A program made the translations under genes and the position numbers. Below, in pieces: positions 15,905 through 23,935 of a stretch of 51,115 nt of DNA; position 1 is the first letter of the stretch; every line of letters starts with the position of its first letter. The DNA comes from CAZFIM01 sp964519615 (lineage in GTDB: Bacteria > Chloroflexota > Dehalococcoidia > GIF9 > UBA5629). The stretch covers positions 1 through 51,115 of the forward strand of contig CAZFIM010000010.1 in assembly GCA_964519615.1 (NCBI GenBank), given 5' to 3'. Under the pieces are notes generated by a model. It searched no databases. It was given only the letters and a program-made list of their open reading frames with translations, and had not been told where the DNA came from.

Positions 15905-16784
15905 TTACTTCACATATCGAACTATTAGCTCAGGTGAGTTTACCTGCCACATATCTACTTTACCGTTATGGTCCGTGTATTTCTGAAATTGCAGACGTAT
16001 CTGAAATCTGCTGTCACCGGCGTTTACACTGCTTTGCAGTCTGTTTATGAGCTCGGCATTACTGAAAGATGCCGTGGGCAAAGATGTGTAAGTCTTTATA
16101 TGTCCGCTGAAACTTGAATTGAAATCGGAAGGGTCAATGCTTCCATAGTCATCATAATAGATGCCAAGCGGCCCCAATTGGTTGAAAGGATGACCGAGGG
16201 GGACACCGCTTATGTTGAGCGCCGCGTCTTCTATTTTTGCCCCTGCAGGAATGGTGCTGATATCGAAGCTCATGAACGCCTGTCTGGCTTTATTTGCCGC
16301 ATCATCACCAACTTTTATCTCATCCATATCAGACGCTCTGCCTGTTTGCATAACATTGCCGTCTTCAGCAGGTAAAGAGAAAATACTTTTAGTAACAATC
16401 GATGNNNNNNNNNNTAGCGGAGCCCGATGAAGTCGATGATGCGGAATCCGATTCATTTGATAACGGCGATGTTCCTGAAATTGTAACCTGAGCCGTAGCC
16501 GTAACGCTGCCCGATTTATTGACCGCAGTAAGCGTGTAGACGGTTGTTTCGCCCGGCGCAACATCACGTGTGCCTGATAATGCCACAGCACCTATAGTCT
16601 GGTCTATCTCTACTGAATCGGCGCCTGAAACAGTCCAGGCGAGCGTTGCCGATTCGCCTCCGGTAATTGTTCCTGGGGTAGCGTTAAATGACTCGATAAC
16701 CGGTGCATCCGGTCCGTTTAGCTGGACGCATCCGGCCAGCAGCAGAGTAATGACACTAAGTAATAAAGATGCAGATTTTTTCAT
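15905..16784 (-). CDS. Ig-like lipoprotein 1 (interrupted by assembly gap)
   Basis: Start at the ATG at 16784; a longer frame begins at 16808. A signal sequence ends in lipobox LAGC (Cys19), so the protein is probably lipid-anchored outside the membrane. One Ig-like module follows (APVIESFNATPGTITGG, then WTVSGADSVEI and TTVYTLTAVNKSG). After a Ser-rich linker the sequence enters ten Ns. Beyond them comes a beta-rich C-terminal domain with AFMSFDISTIPAGAKIEDA and RFQIRLQFQKY, resembling the DNRLRE-type extracellular module. The two sides are out of register across ten bases; they join if the true gap is a multiple of three. It is a paralog of the next two genes. Function unknown. Confidence 0.75.
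16405..16414. other. Assembly gap (10 N)
   Basis: Ten ambiguous bases inside the Ser-rich linker of the first lipoprotein gene. The linker is low-complexity and the paralogs have repeated Ig modules here, so collapsed repeats may be missing. Confidence 0.95.
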
Positions 16785-16925
16785 AGAATTATTTTTTATA
16801 GGCTGCAAATTTTACAAATTAACTCATAGTGTAAGGTACAGAAATGGCGTGCGCAATAGGAAGTTTGTCTATTACTTAATAGGAATATAGTACCGGATAA
16901 TAATAACGATAAACAATAAAAAGCA

Positions 16926-16950
16926 CTGCCCGCAGAATTTCTGCGGGCAG
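16926..16950 (-). terminator. Rho-independent terminator after lipoprotein 2
   Basis: A perfect 10-bp stem CTGCCCGCAG / CTGCGGGCAG with a 5-base loop. On the minus strand it is followed by TGCTTTTTATTG. It lies 35 bases past the stop of the 16985-18658 gene. Confidence 0.75.
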
Positions 16951-16984
16951 TAAATAAACCTCAAGACAAATTGATATTCCCGGG

Positions 16985-18658
16985 CTATTGAACATAGGTC
17001 ACTTTCAATGTTGCGTTGCTGAACATGATGTAGTCAGCGGAGTTGTCTCCGTCTGTCTCTTTACTGAAGTGCAGCCGTAATTGGAAACGGTTAGCGGAGC
17101 TGCCCGCAGCCGATGCCACTTGCGAGGTCACATTCATCGTACCGGGCGCATTGGAAAGATATGAGCCGGTGACCGGTGTGCCGCTTAAACTATAATAGCC
17201 CGCCTCCAGAGGTCCGGTATAGTTCACCTGCGCTACCCACAGGCCGGTGAGGTCCGGCCATGGATTGTTAAGGATGGTCTGGGTAATAAAGGACACTGAA
17301 GCGCTGGTTATCTCTTTTCCGGCGAGAGACGATATATCGTAGCTGTAGTAAGCGCGAATCGGTTTGTTTGAAGCGTTATCACCGGCAAGAACAGTACTCG
17401 CTACCGTGCCGCCTTTTGTGATACTTCCTGTCTCGACCGCAACCGGACTCAGCGTAACCGTCACCAGCTTCGGAGCTACGCTGAAGGTGTTAACCGCGGA
17501 CCAATCGCTCCACAGCCCTTCGTTATTCTGCGCGCGGACCTTCCATGTCCAATCTGTCAGGTAACCTGAATTGACCGCTCCGCCGATAGTGGTGGTGTAT
17601 TCCGACGCAGCCACTTTCTGGTCTATTACAGGATGGGCTGCACCGAGATGAATAACGTAAAGATGATACTGGTTTATGCCGCTCTCTGCATCAACGGCAT
17701 CCTCCCAATCGAATGCCCACGGCGATACGGGTTGAGGCATTACGTCACCATCGACAGGTGTTATTAAAACAGGAACGCCGGGAGGGGTGCTGTCCGCGAC
17801 AGAGCCGGAGACAACAACGGTGATGGTCATGGTAAAGAATCCCACATTATTCGTTGCCGTCAATGTATAGCTCGTTGTTACCGCGGGGGAGACAGAGCTT
17901 GAGCCTGAGGTGGCTACCGAGCCGATACCCGGCGTAATGGTCACCTCCGTTGCCCCGGTGACATCCCAGCTAAGAACTGCGGCATCACCTGCCGCGATGA
18001 CATTAGGAGTGGCGATAAAGGAATTTATAACCGGATAGCCGGCCGGAATCGAGCCTGAAACCGTGACAGTTGTTGCCGCATTGGCGGTACCTTCTGTATT
18101 GGCAGCCGTTAAATTATAGGTTGTGGTGATGGCGGGGAAAACGACGGCGCTGCCCGAAGCAGATACATCACCCACTCCCCCGTCTATATGAACGGTATCA
18201 GCGCCGCTGACAGTCCATTTGAGCGTTACGGCCGCTCCGGGGGCGGCGCTGGCGGGACTGACTGAAAATGTATTGATCACAGGAAGCCCTGACGTTGTTG
18301 AGCCCGGGCCGATAGTTATTGTTCTGCGGACTTCAGATGACCATGCGCCGTTATTATCCTGCACTTTAAAATATATCACATGCTCACCTTCAGACAGCGA
18401 CGAGCTGTCAAATTCCGCAAGAGTACTGAGGTCGCCGTCTTTGTCGGAGCGCCAGCGGTAGCCGACTACAGTCCCATCGGCATCGGTACCGTGGCCGAGG
18501 AAGGAGACTGCATCACCTGTTTCGGCCTCCTCAGGCGAAATGGCATCGATGTACGCGTCGGGTGGCTTGTTTTCGAGCGGACTATCGATACCGATAATAT
18601 CGCATCCGCAGGCTAGTAATAAAAACATAGCAAATGCAACAATACAAAATATTCTCAT
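16985..18658 (-). CDS. Ig-like/PKD-like lipoprotein 2
   Basis: 557 residues. Signal with lipobox LLAC (Cys17). Approximate layout: a PKD-like module at 30-115 (FLGHGTDADGTVVGYRWRS), two Ig-like repeats at 124-200 and 210-288 (each with P-VI-x-F and a WTVSGADTV / WDVTGATEV core), a fibronectin-III-like domain at 290-392 (WTWKVRAQNNEGLWSDWS), and a C-terminal DNRLRE-like beta domain at 395-557 (YYSYDISSLAGKEITSASV, RFQLRLHFSKE). No enzymatic motif is seen. It is an extracellular lipid-anchored protein, perhaps binding polymers or other surface proteins; this is inference. GGAG before the ATG supports the start. It is the GC-richest of the three paralogs. Confidence 0.8.
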   Translation of the reverse strand: MRIFCIVAFAMFLLLACGCDIIGIDSPLENKPPDAYIDAISPEEAETGDAVSFLGHGTDADGTVVGYRWRSDKDGDLSTLAEFDSSSLSEGEHVIYFKVQDNNGAWSSEVRRTITIGPGSTTSGLPVINTFSVSPASAAPGAAVTLKWTVSGADTVHIDGGVGDVSASGSAVVFPAITTTYNLTAANTEGTANAATTVTVSGSIPAGYPVINSFIATPNVIAAGDAAVLSWDVTGATEVTITPGIGSVATSGSSSVSPAVTTSYTLTATNNVGFFTMTITVVVSGSVADSTPPGVPVLITPVDGDVMPQPVSPWAFDWEDAVDAESGINQYHLYVIHLGAAHPVIDQKVAASEYTTTIGGAVNSGYLTDWTWKVRAQNNEGLWSDWSAVNTFSVAPKLVTVTLSPVAVETGSITKGGTVASTVLAGDNASNKPIRAYYSYDISSLAGKEITSASVSFITQTILNNPWPDLTGLWVAQVNYTGPLEAGYYSLSGTPVTGSYLSNAPGTMNVTSQVASAAGSSANRFQLRLHFSKETDGDNSADYIMFSNATLKVTYVQ

Positions 18659-18674
18659 ATGAAATCTCCAATTT

Positions 18675-18680
18675 ATTATA
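18675..18680 (-). promoter_or_regulatory. Candidate -10 box for lipoprotein 2
   Basis: A perfect TATAAT on the minus strand 16 bases before the ATG at 18658, followed closely by GGAG. The -35 region is poor, so it is tentative. Confidence 0.35.
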
Positions 18681-18743
18681 GTGCTGATCCAGTAATTAAA
18701 CGATACAGTAAATGTGGAAGTTTATATAGAAATTATTTTTACA

Positions 18744-19913
18744 TTACTTGTATTTTATCAACAAAGTTAATTGATTTGGGATAAACTCCAGATTATCTTC
18801 TCGAACTGAAGTATAACTAGAAGGAAAACTATCCCGATATGACGGCTCTTTATACCAACGCATTTTTTCAAATTGAATCCTTATTTGGAATCTATCATTT
18901 CCTTTATCTACTTGATTTTGTAAGACGTTAATCATTGTAGCTGAAGTAAAAGGATCAGCTGGTAATGTATGGGTTAATACCATCGGATTAATTTGATTCC
19001 AGCCGTCAAAACTGCCAGTAAACACAAAATCTTTAGTATCAAGTTTATTGTATTGATCATTAAAAATACCCATAGCTCCGAGTATGCTGAATGGATCGCC
19101 ATGTAATATATAATGTGAAATATCAAGTGAAATCTCTGTTATCCTTGCTCCGGTAGGGATACTCTCGATATTGAAGCTTACAAAAGCTTGAGAAGATAAG
19201 CAATTTTTTGTGCTTCCCACTATTGGCTTACTACTTGTTTTTGCGCAATAATCAGCTGAACCGCTTTCATCTGGCAAAGCGTATAGATTCAAGATATTCT
19301 TCTGTAAGGGATTCACGACTATTCTTACCGTGCCCTCCGTTTTGCCCGCGTCATTAACGGCTTCCAAGCGGTATACATTGTTTTGAACAGGATAAATGGC
19401 GATTGAACCATTAGCGGATACATAACCTATATCAGGTGTGATGGTCACCGTATCTGCTCCCGATACATCCCAGTATAAAGTAGCGGGTTCACCTTCCAGA
19501 ATACTTTTTGGAAGTGCGTGAAAATCGTGTAAAATGGGCACCATGCTGCCCGGGGGTATTACGGTGATATCCCTGTAGATCTCCTTTGACCAGGTGCCGA
19601 TGCTGTCCTGTACGCTGAAATATATGGTATTCTTGCCGGCGGAGAGAGAATCGGTTTCAAAAGATGCCTGTGTGCTTATAACACCGTCGAGGCTCGAGCG
19701 CCAGCGGTACGCTGCGATAGTATCCCCGTCCGGATCAATTCCGTGACCGGAGAATGCAACCGTCTCTCCCTGGAAAATCCTGTTGGTGGAGATGCTGTCA
19801 ATATAGGCCACAGGAGGCTGGTTATCAGGTGCTTTAGCGGTTGGAGAGATGATCTCTATGCATCCTGTTGTCATAATCAGGCCGGCAACTATCAGGAGCC
19901 ATATTCTTTTCAA
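18744..19913 (-). CDS. Ig-like/PKD-like lipoprotein 3
   Basis: Start chosen at the TTG at 19913, seven bases after GGAGG; it gives MKRIWLLIVAGLIMTTGC, a short signal with a lipobox-like MTTGC, and 389 residues. A PKD-like module (FSGHGIDPDGDTIAAYRWRS), one Ig-like module (WDVSGADTVTITPDIGYV) and a C-terminal DNRLRE-like domain (AFVSFNIESIPTGARITEI, RFQIRIQFEKM) follow. The C-terminal half (about 18744-19300) is visibly more AT-rich than the N-terminal half and than lipoprotein 2, suggesting a swapped or differently evolving module. Function unknown; exported and lipid-anchored by prediction. Confidence 0.78.
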   Translation of the reverse strand: MKRIWLLIVAGLIMTTGCIEIISPTAKAPDNQPPVAYIDSISTNRIFQGETVAFSGHGIDPDGDTIAAYRWRSSLDGVISTQASFETDSLSAGKNTIYFSVQDSIGTWSKEIYRDITVIPPGSMVPILHDFHALPKSILEGEPATLYWDVSGADTVTITPDIGYVSANGSIAIYPVQNNVYRLEAVNDAGKTEGTVRIVVNPLQKNILNLYALPDESGSADYCAKTSSKPIVGSTKNCLSSQAFVSFNIESIPTGARITEISLDISHYILHGDPFSILGAMGIFNDQYNKLDTKDFVFTGSFDGWNQINPMVLTHTLPADPFTSATMINVLQNQVDKGNDRFQIRIQFEKMRWYKEPSYRDSFPSSYTSVREDNLEFIPNQLTLLIKYK

Positions 19914-19976
19914 TTCTGCACCTCCATATACAATATATAGGGTAACAGTTAAAAACACAATACTTAAAGCGCAAAT

Positions 19977-20765
19977 TCAGCGCTTTAGTTTCATGCCTTC
20001 TTTCACTTGCGCGGCAATTACCGGCAAATACTCCCCTGCTTTGCCGCTGATCCTCACATCAGCATATTCGTCCAGCGGTGTGGGGCTCAGATTGATGATA
20101 ATGAGCTTCGCCCCGGCTTCAAGGGCATACACAGGCATAAATGCGGCCGGATAAACTACCAGAGTAGATCCCACAACGATAAAGAGGTCGCTTGCGCGTG
20201 CATATTCCGAAGCGCTGGTGAGTACCTGCTGAGGAAGCATCTCGCCGAAGAGTACGGCATCCGGCTTAAGAATACCGCCGCAGGACTGGCATACAGGCTC
20301 CTCGTCGTCTTTCAGGCGCTTCAACACATCTTCTATGGGCCGTGTTGTTTTGCATTTGGTGCATATTACGCGCTGCATACTGCCGTGCAGTTCAAGCACT
20401 CTATCCTCAGAACAGCCTGCTTTCTGGTGTAGATTATCGATATTCTGAGTAATGACACACTGCAGTTTGCCCAGTTTTTCCAGCTCGGCAAGAGCATAAT
20501 GCCCCGGATTGGGCTTAATATCACGCATCAAACCGGAATCAGAGAAAAGCTTCCAGTGTTTTCGTCTGCTCTCGCTGCTGCTCATGAAGCGCTGAATGGT
20601 AAAATCCTGCGGGTCTGCTTTGCTCCATATACCGCCGGGACTGCGGAAATCAGGAATGCCGGATTCCGTACTCATTCCTGCACCGGTGAATACCGTAATA
20701 CGGCGTGCATTCATTATTAACTTTGCAGCACGTTTTCTCAATATTGCCAAACTCCCGTTTGCCAC
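19977..20765 (-). CDS. cobB: Sir2-family NAD-dependent protein deacylase
   Basis: 262 residues with a GTG start preceded by AAGGGGA. Removes acyl groups from lysines while consuming NAD. NAD-site motifs GAGMSTESGIPDFR and TQNIDNLHQKAG, the catalytic His in ELHGS (about residue 125), and the zinc pairs CTKC and CQSC are all present. It is a single cytosolic domain of ordinary size. It is divergent from birA and has its own promoter. Confidence 0.93.
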   Translation of the reverse strand: MANGSLAILRKRAAKLIMNARRITVFTGAGMSTESGIPDFRSPGGIWSKADPQDFTIQRFMSSSESRRKHWKLFSDSGLMRDIKPNPGHYALAELEKLGKLQCVITQNIDNLHQKAGCSEDRVLELHGSMQRVICTKCKTTRPIEDVLKRLKDDEEPVCQSCGGILKPDAVLFGEMLPQQVLTSASEYARASDLFIVVGSTLVVYPAAFMPVYALEAGAKLIIINLSPTPLDEYADVRISGKAGEYLPVIAAQVKEGMKLKR

Positions 20766-20790
20766 TTGTATATCCCCTTATCCGTAAGCT

Positions 20791-20819
20791 ATGCTAATGA
20801 GCCAGCCGCAAATTGTCAA
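20791..20819 (-). promoter_or_regulatory. Predicted promoter for the sirtuin gene
   Basis: Minus-strand TTGACA (20814-20819), 17 bases, TAGCAT (20791-20796, 4/6). The start would lie near 20784, leaving a leader of about 20 bases that contains the ribosome binding site. Confidence 0.55.
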
Positions 20820-20903
20820 GGCTCGCTGTTTAGATCATGCGTAGAGCATGGTTATATATTTTAAGTATGGATATACGTTACAATAAGAACGCAGGAGTCA
20901 ATC

Positions 20904-21680
20904 TTGAACACGCACATCGAGGAATACCTTAAGAAAAACCTTACTACCGCCTTCATCGGCAGGACCGTCTCTTATCATACTGTTGTGACATCAACTATGG
21001 ATGAAGCAAAAAAGCTTGCCGCGGCCGGTGCAGCGGAAGGCATGGTGGTGATTGCAGGCATGCAGACAAAAGGGAGGGGACGTTTAAAAAGAAGCTGGCT
21101 TACTCCTGAAGGAAACCTGTCCTTTTCTGTAATATTGAAGCCGCCGCTTGTCTATCTGCCTGCACTTATAATGATTTCATCGCTCTCCGTAAGTAAAGCC
21201 ATAGAAAACGTAACAGGCATAAGAAGCTCTATAAAATGGCCTAATGATGTCTTGATCAAGGGAAAAAAGGTTTGCGGCATTCTTATAGAGAACGAGATAC
21301 GGGCACATGATGTGGCTTATTCCGTAACCGGAATTGGCATCAACGTCGGCTTTGATCCTTGTCTCTATCCCGATATCGCTCATCTGGCTTGCGGCCTTGT
21401 ACTGGAGGCGGGTAAGGAAATCACACCAGCAGAGGTATGCTGTGAAGTGCTCAACGAAATGGAGAAACTCTATACTACCGCTTTATCAGGTGTGCCTCTT
21501 CATGCCAAATGGCAGTCGTACATGGACACAATAGGCAAGCCGATACGTATAAAGTCAGGAAATACGGTAACAGCGGGAACAGCGGAGGCTGTCGGAGAAG
21601 ACGGTACCTTATTGCTGCGTCTCCCCAACGGGGAACTGGAACATATCGCTGTGGGTGACGTGACAGTGATCAAAGAATAA
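20904..21680 (+). CDS. birA: Biotin-[acetyl-CoA-carboxylase] ligase, no DNA-binding domain
   Basis: 258 residues. Activates biotin to biotinyl-AMP and attaches it to carboxylase carrier domains. The catalytic core shows TSTMDEAKKLA, QTKGRGRLKRSWLTPEGNL (biotinyl-AMP loop), IKWPNDVLIKGKKVCGILIE and GIGINVGF. The N-terminal helix-turn-helix of E. coli BirA is missing, so it is a ligase only. The start is the TTG at 20904, with GGAG about eight bases upstream. Confidence 0.93.
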   Translation: MNTHIEEYLKKNLTTAFIGRTVSYHTVVTSTMDEAKKLAAAGAAEGMVVIAGMQTKGRGRLKRSWLTPEGNLSFSVILKPPLVYLPALIMISSLSVSKAIENVTGIRSSIKWPNDVLIKGKKVCGILIENEIRAHDVAYSVTGIGINVGFDPCLYPDIAHLACGLVLEAGKEITPAEVCCEVLNEMEKLYTTALSGVPLHAKWQSYMDTIGKPIRIKSGNTVTAGTAEAVGEDGTLLLRLPNGELEHIAVGDVTVIKE

Positions 21681-21682
21681 AC

Positions 21683-21728
21683 CGATACCCTCCACCATAT
21701 CCATTCGGGCTGATGATGGAGGGTATCG
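21683..21728. terminator. Bidirectional terminator between birA and slipin gene
   Basis: A perfect 12-bp stem CGATACCCTCCA (21683-21694) / TGGAGGGTATCG (21717-21728), with a T-rich stretch after it on the plus strand. It sits between convergent genes. Confidence 0.75.
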
Positions 21729-21733
21729 TCTAT

Positions 21734-22498
21734 TTATTTCTTATCTGCCGCTTTTTCCAGGAAAGGCTTCACCATATCCAGAGGCAGCGGGAATACGATG
21801 GTGTTGGTCCTTTCAGTGGAAATAGTGGTAAGTGTCTGGAGATAACGCAGCTGCAAAGCAGCCGGCTGTGTACCGATGATCTTGGCTGCTTCAGCCAGCT
21901 TCTCAGCCGCTTGCTGCTCACCTTCAGCATGAACGATCTTGGCTCTTCTTTCTCTTTCAGCCTCAGCTTGAGCTGCCATGGCACGCTGCATTGTTTCAGG
22001 CAGCTCCACGTCTCTCACTTCCACCATGCTCACTTTAATACCCCACGGTTCGGTGCCCTCGTCTATGAGGCTCTGCAGTTTCTCGTTTATCTTGTCCCTG
22101 TGCGCCAAAAGCTCTTCCAGCTCTGATTGACCGACTACATTTCTAAGCGTGGTCTGTGAGAGCAAAGATGTCGCTCGTACGAACTGCTCTACGTTCAATA
22201 TCGCGTCCTGCGGTTTCATAACACGAAAATAGACCACTGCGTCTACTTTTACTGTCACTGTATCAAGGGTGATACATTCCTGTGTAGGCACATCCATAGT
22301 CACGACACGAAGGTCAACTTTTACCATACGTTCGATAAAAGGGATGAGCAGTATGAGACCCGGTCCGCGTACACCCACAAACCGGCCCAGTCTGAATATG
22401 ACACCGCGTTCATATTCATTTACAATCTTTATTGCAGCGCTAAGTAATATGAACGCTGCTAATACAACAATAACAATAATGATAACGTTACCTGTCAC
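21734..22498 (-). CDS. Slipin/stomatin-like SPFH-domain membrane protein
   Basis: 254 residues: one N-terminal membrane segment (residues about 4-26), an SPFH/band-7 domain (NEYERGVIFRLGRFVGVRGPGL, VPTQECITLDTVTVKVDAVV) and an Ala/Glu-rich coiled coil (about 170-215). The family forms oligomeric membrane scaffolds and is cleaved or controlled by its NfeD protease partner. Here it directly follows the nfeD stop, the classic slipin-NfeD pairing. Confidence 0.92.
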   Translation of the reverse strand: MTGNVIIIVIVVLAAFILLSAAIKIVNEYERGVIFRLGRFVGVRGPGLILLIPFIERMVKVDLRVVTMDVPTQECITLDTVTVKVDAVVYFRVMKPQDAILNVEQFVRATSLLSQTTLRNVVGQSELEELLAHRDKINEKLQSLIDEGTEPWGIKVSMVEVRDVELPETMQRAMAAQAEAERERRAKIVHAEGEQQAAEKLAEAAKIIGTQPAALQLRYLQTLTTISTERTNTIVFPLPLDMVKPFLEKAADKK

Positions 22499-23824
22499 TT
22501 AATCCTCCTGTTCTTTTTTCTTACGCATTACAGTGAGTTTTAGTCCATCGACCCTGGTTACGGTCACCTCCTCTCCAGGCTCTACCGCACCATCTTCCGT
22601 AACGGCAGACCAGCGTTCACCCTCAACAAGCACGCTTCCTCTTGGATTGAGCCTTGTCTGGGCGATAGCTGTCCTGCCTAAAAGTGCTTCAAGGCCTGTC
22701 TCCACCTGTCTCTTTTGTCCTCTCACAATAGCGCCGATAACAAGGATAATGAAGGCAGCAACGATAATCGATACTACCGCTATCAGACCCCTATTGATAT
22801 CGAGTGAAGGCGGATTATGACTGAACATAACAAGCGAGCCTATAACCATTGACACAAGTCCTCCGGCGGTAAGTATACCAAAAGTTGGAGTAAAAATCTC
22901 CGCTATAAAGCACCCGAAAGCCAGAATTATCAATAAAATTCCCGCCCAGTATGCATTCAATGTACCCAGTGAATAGAAGGCAATCAACAAACTGATACCG
23001 CCTGCTACTCCCGGGAAAATCAAACCGGGATTGGATATCTCGGTAATCAGACCGATAGTTGCCAGACTCATCAGGACATAGGCAACATTGGGATTGCTTA
23101 CCATATGGAGAAAGCTTTCAGCGATGTTCATGCTGTTTGGAATCAGTACATCACCGGTCGTATCGATTATAACTTCCCTGCCGCTGGCCAGGATTACTTT
23201 TCTCCCGTTGATTTTTCTCAACAGGTCATCCATATTATCCGCCTGAAAATTTATCAAATTGCTCTCAAGCGCTTCAGAGGCTGTAAAAGACTTGGCCTCC
23301 GTTACCGCAAGCGCAGCTTCTTCCTGATTGCGCCCTCGCGTCTCGGCAATACTCTTGATAAATGCCGATGAAAACTCCGTTACCTTCCTCTTCATATCCT
23401 CAGGGATCTCGCTCCCATCACCGCTTACCGGCGTAGCGGCGCCCATTGTAGTTCCCGGAGCCATTGCCGCGATATGCCCTGATATGGTAATGAATGTGCC
23501 GGCAGAAGCTGCCCAGCTTCCGGTTGGCGAGACATATACCACAACGGGAACCTCCGCATTCATGATATTCGAGACGATGTCCTCCGTTGCGTCCAACAGC
23601 CCACCCGGCGTATTAAGCTTGATAATACATACGGTGCTGCCCTGCTCGACTGCATCGTTTATACCGCGTTCAATGTAATTGGCAACGACGGGGACAATGG
23701 TCCCATCTACCTCCAGTATTTGAATATTGGATGAGCGGGAATGGACATCATCGCTGTTAAAGCAAAAAAGGAGGCCTAAAATGAACATACCTATATAGGT
23801 TAATCTGAAAACAGTTCTTATCAT
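22499..23824 (-). CDS. nfeD: NfeD-family membrane serine protease (ClpP-class)
   Basis: 441 residues from the ATG at 23824, supported by GGAG and a promoter; the longer frame to 24088 runs into hisZ on the other strand and is unlikely. N-terminal signal/membrane segment, then a ClpP-like domain with LNTPGGLLDATEDIV and GSWAASAGTFI (catalytic Ser) and AKSFTASEAL. Four to five membrane segments follow (about 265-385), then a C-terminal OB-fold NfeD domain (LLGRTAIAQTRLNPRGSVLVEGERW). This is the long, full-domain NfeD. By family it cleaves the hydrophobic C-terminus of its partner stomatin, which is the next gene. Confidence 0.92.
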   Translation of the reverse strand: MIRTVFRLTYIGMFILGLLFCFNSDDVHSRSSNIQILEVDGTIVPVVANYIERGINDAVEQGSTVCIIKLNTPGGLLDATEDIVSNIMNAEVPVVVYVSPTGSWAASAGTFITISGHIAAMAPGTTMGAATPVSGDGSEIPEDMKRKVTEFSSAFIKSIAETRGRNQEEAALAVTEAKSFTASEALESNLINFQADNMDDLLRKINGRKVILASGREVIIDTTGDVLIPNSMNIAESFLHMVSNPNVAYVLMSLATIGLITEISNPGLIFPGVAGGISLLIAFYSLGTLNAYWAGILLIILAFGCFIAEIFTPTFGILTAGGLVSMVIGSLVMFSHNPPSLDINRGLIAVVSIIVAAFIILVIGAIVRGQKRQVETGLEALLGRTAIAQTRLNPRGSVLVEGERWSAVTEDGAVEPGEEVTVTRVDGLKLTVMRKKKEQED

Positions 23825-23845
23825 ACTAATCTCCGTACGAAGTTC

Positions 23846-23874
23846 ATTATAACCGAGGTATCCGGTTACATCAA
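23846..23874 (-). promoter_or_regulatory. Predicted promoter for nfeD-slipin
   Basis: Minus-strand TTGATG (23869-23874), 17 bases, TATAAT (23846-23851). A start near 23839 leaves about 15 bases, containing GGAG, before the nfeD ATG. Confidence 0.65.
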
Positions 23875-23896
23875 ACGAAAACGCATCGTGAGTAAA

Positions 23897-23925
23897 TTGA
23901 TAGAGCAACATGTTTAGTGTAGAAT
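23897..23925 (+). promoter_or_regulatory. Predicted promoter for the his operon, leaderless
   Basis: TTGATA (23897-23902), 17 bases, TAGAAT (23920-23925), each 5/6. The expected start near 23932 is four bases before the hisZ ATG, which has no Shine-Dalgarno. Confidence 0.65.
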
Positions 23926-23935
23926 AACTCAACCT

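Noticed and set aside
20830..20884. TACAAT (20879-20884) as the birA promoter
   Set aside because: No acceptable -35 box at 16-18 bases; left out of the features.
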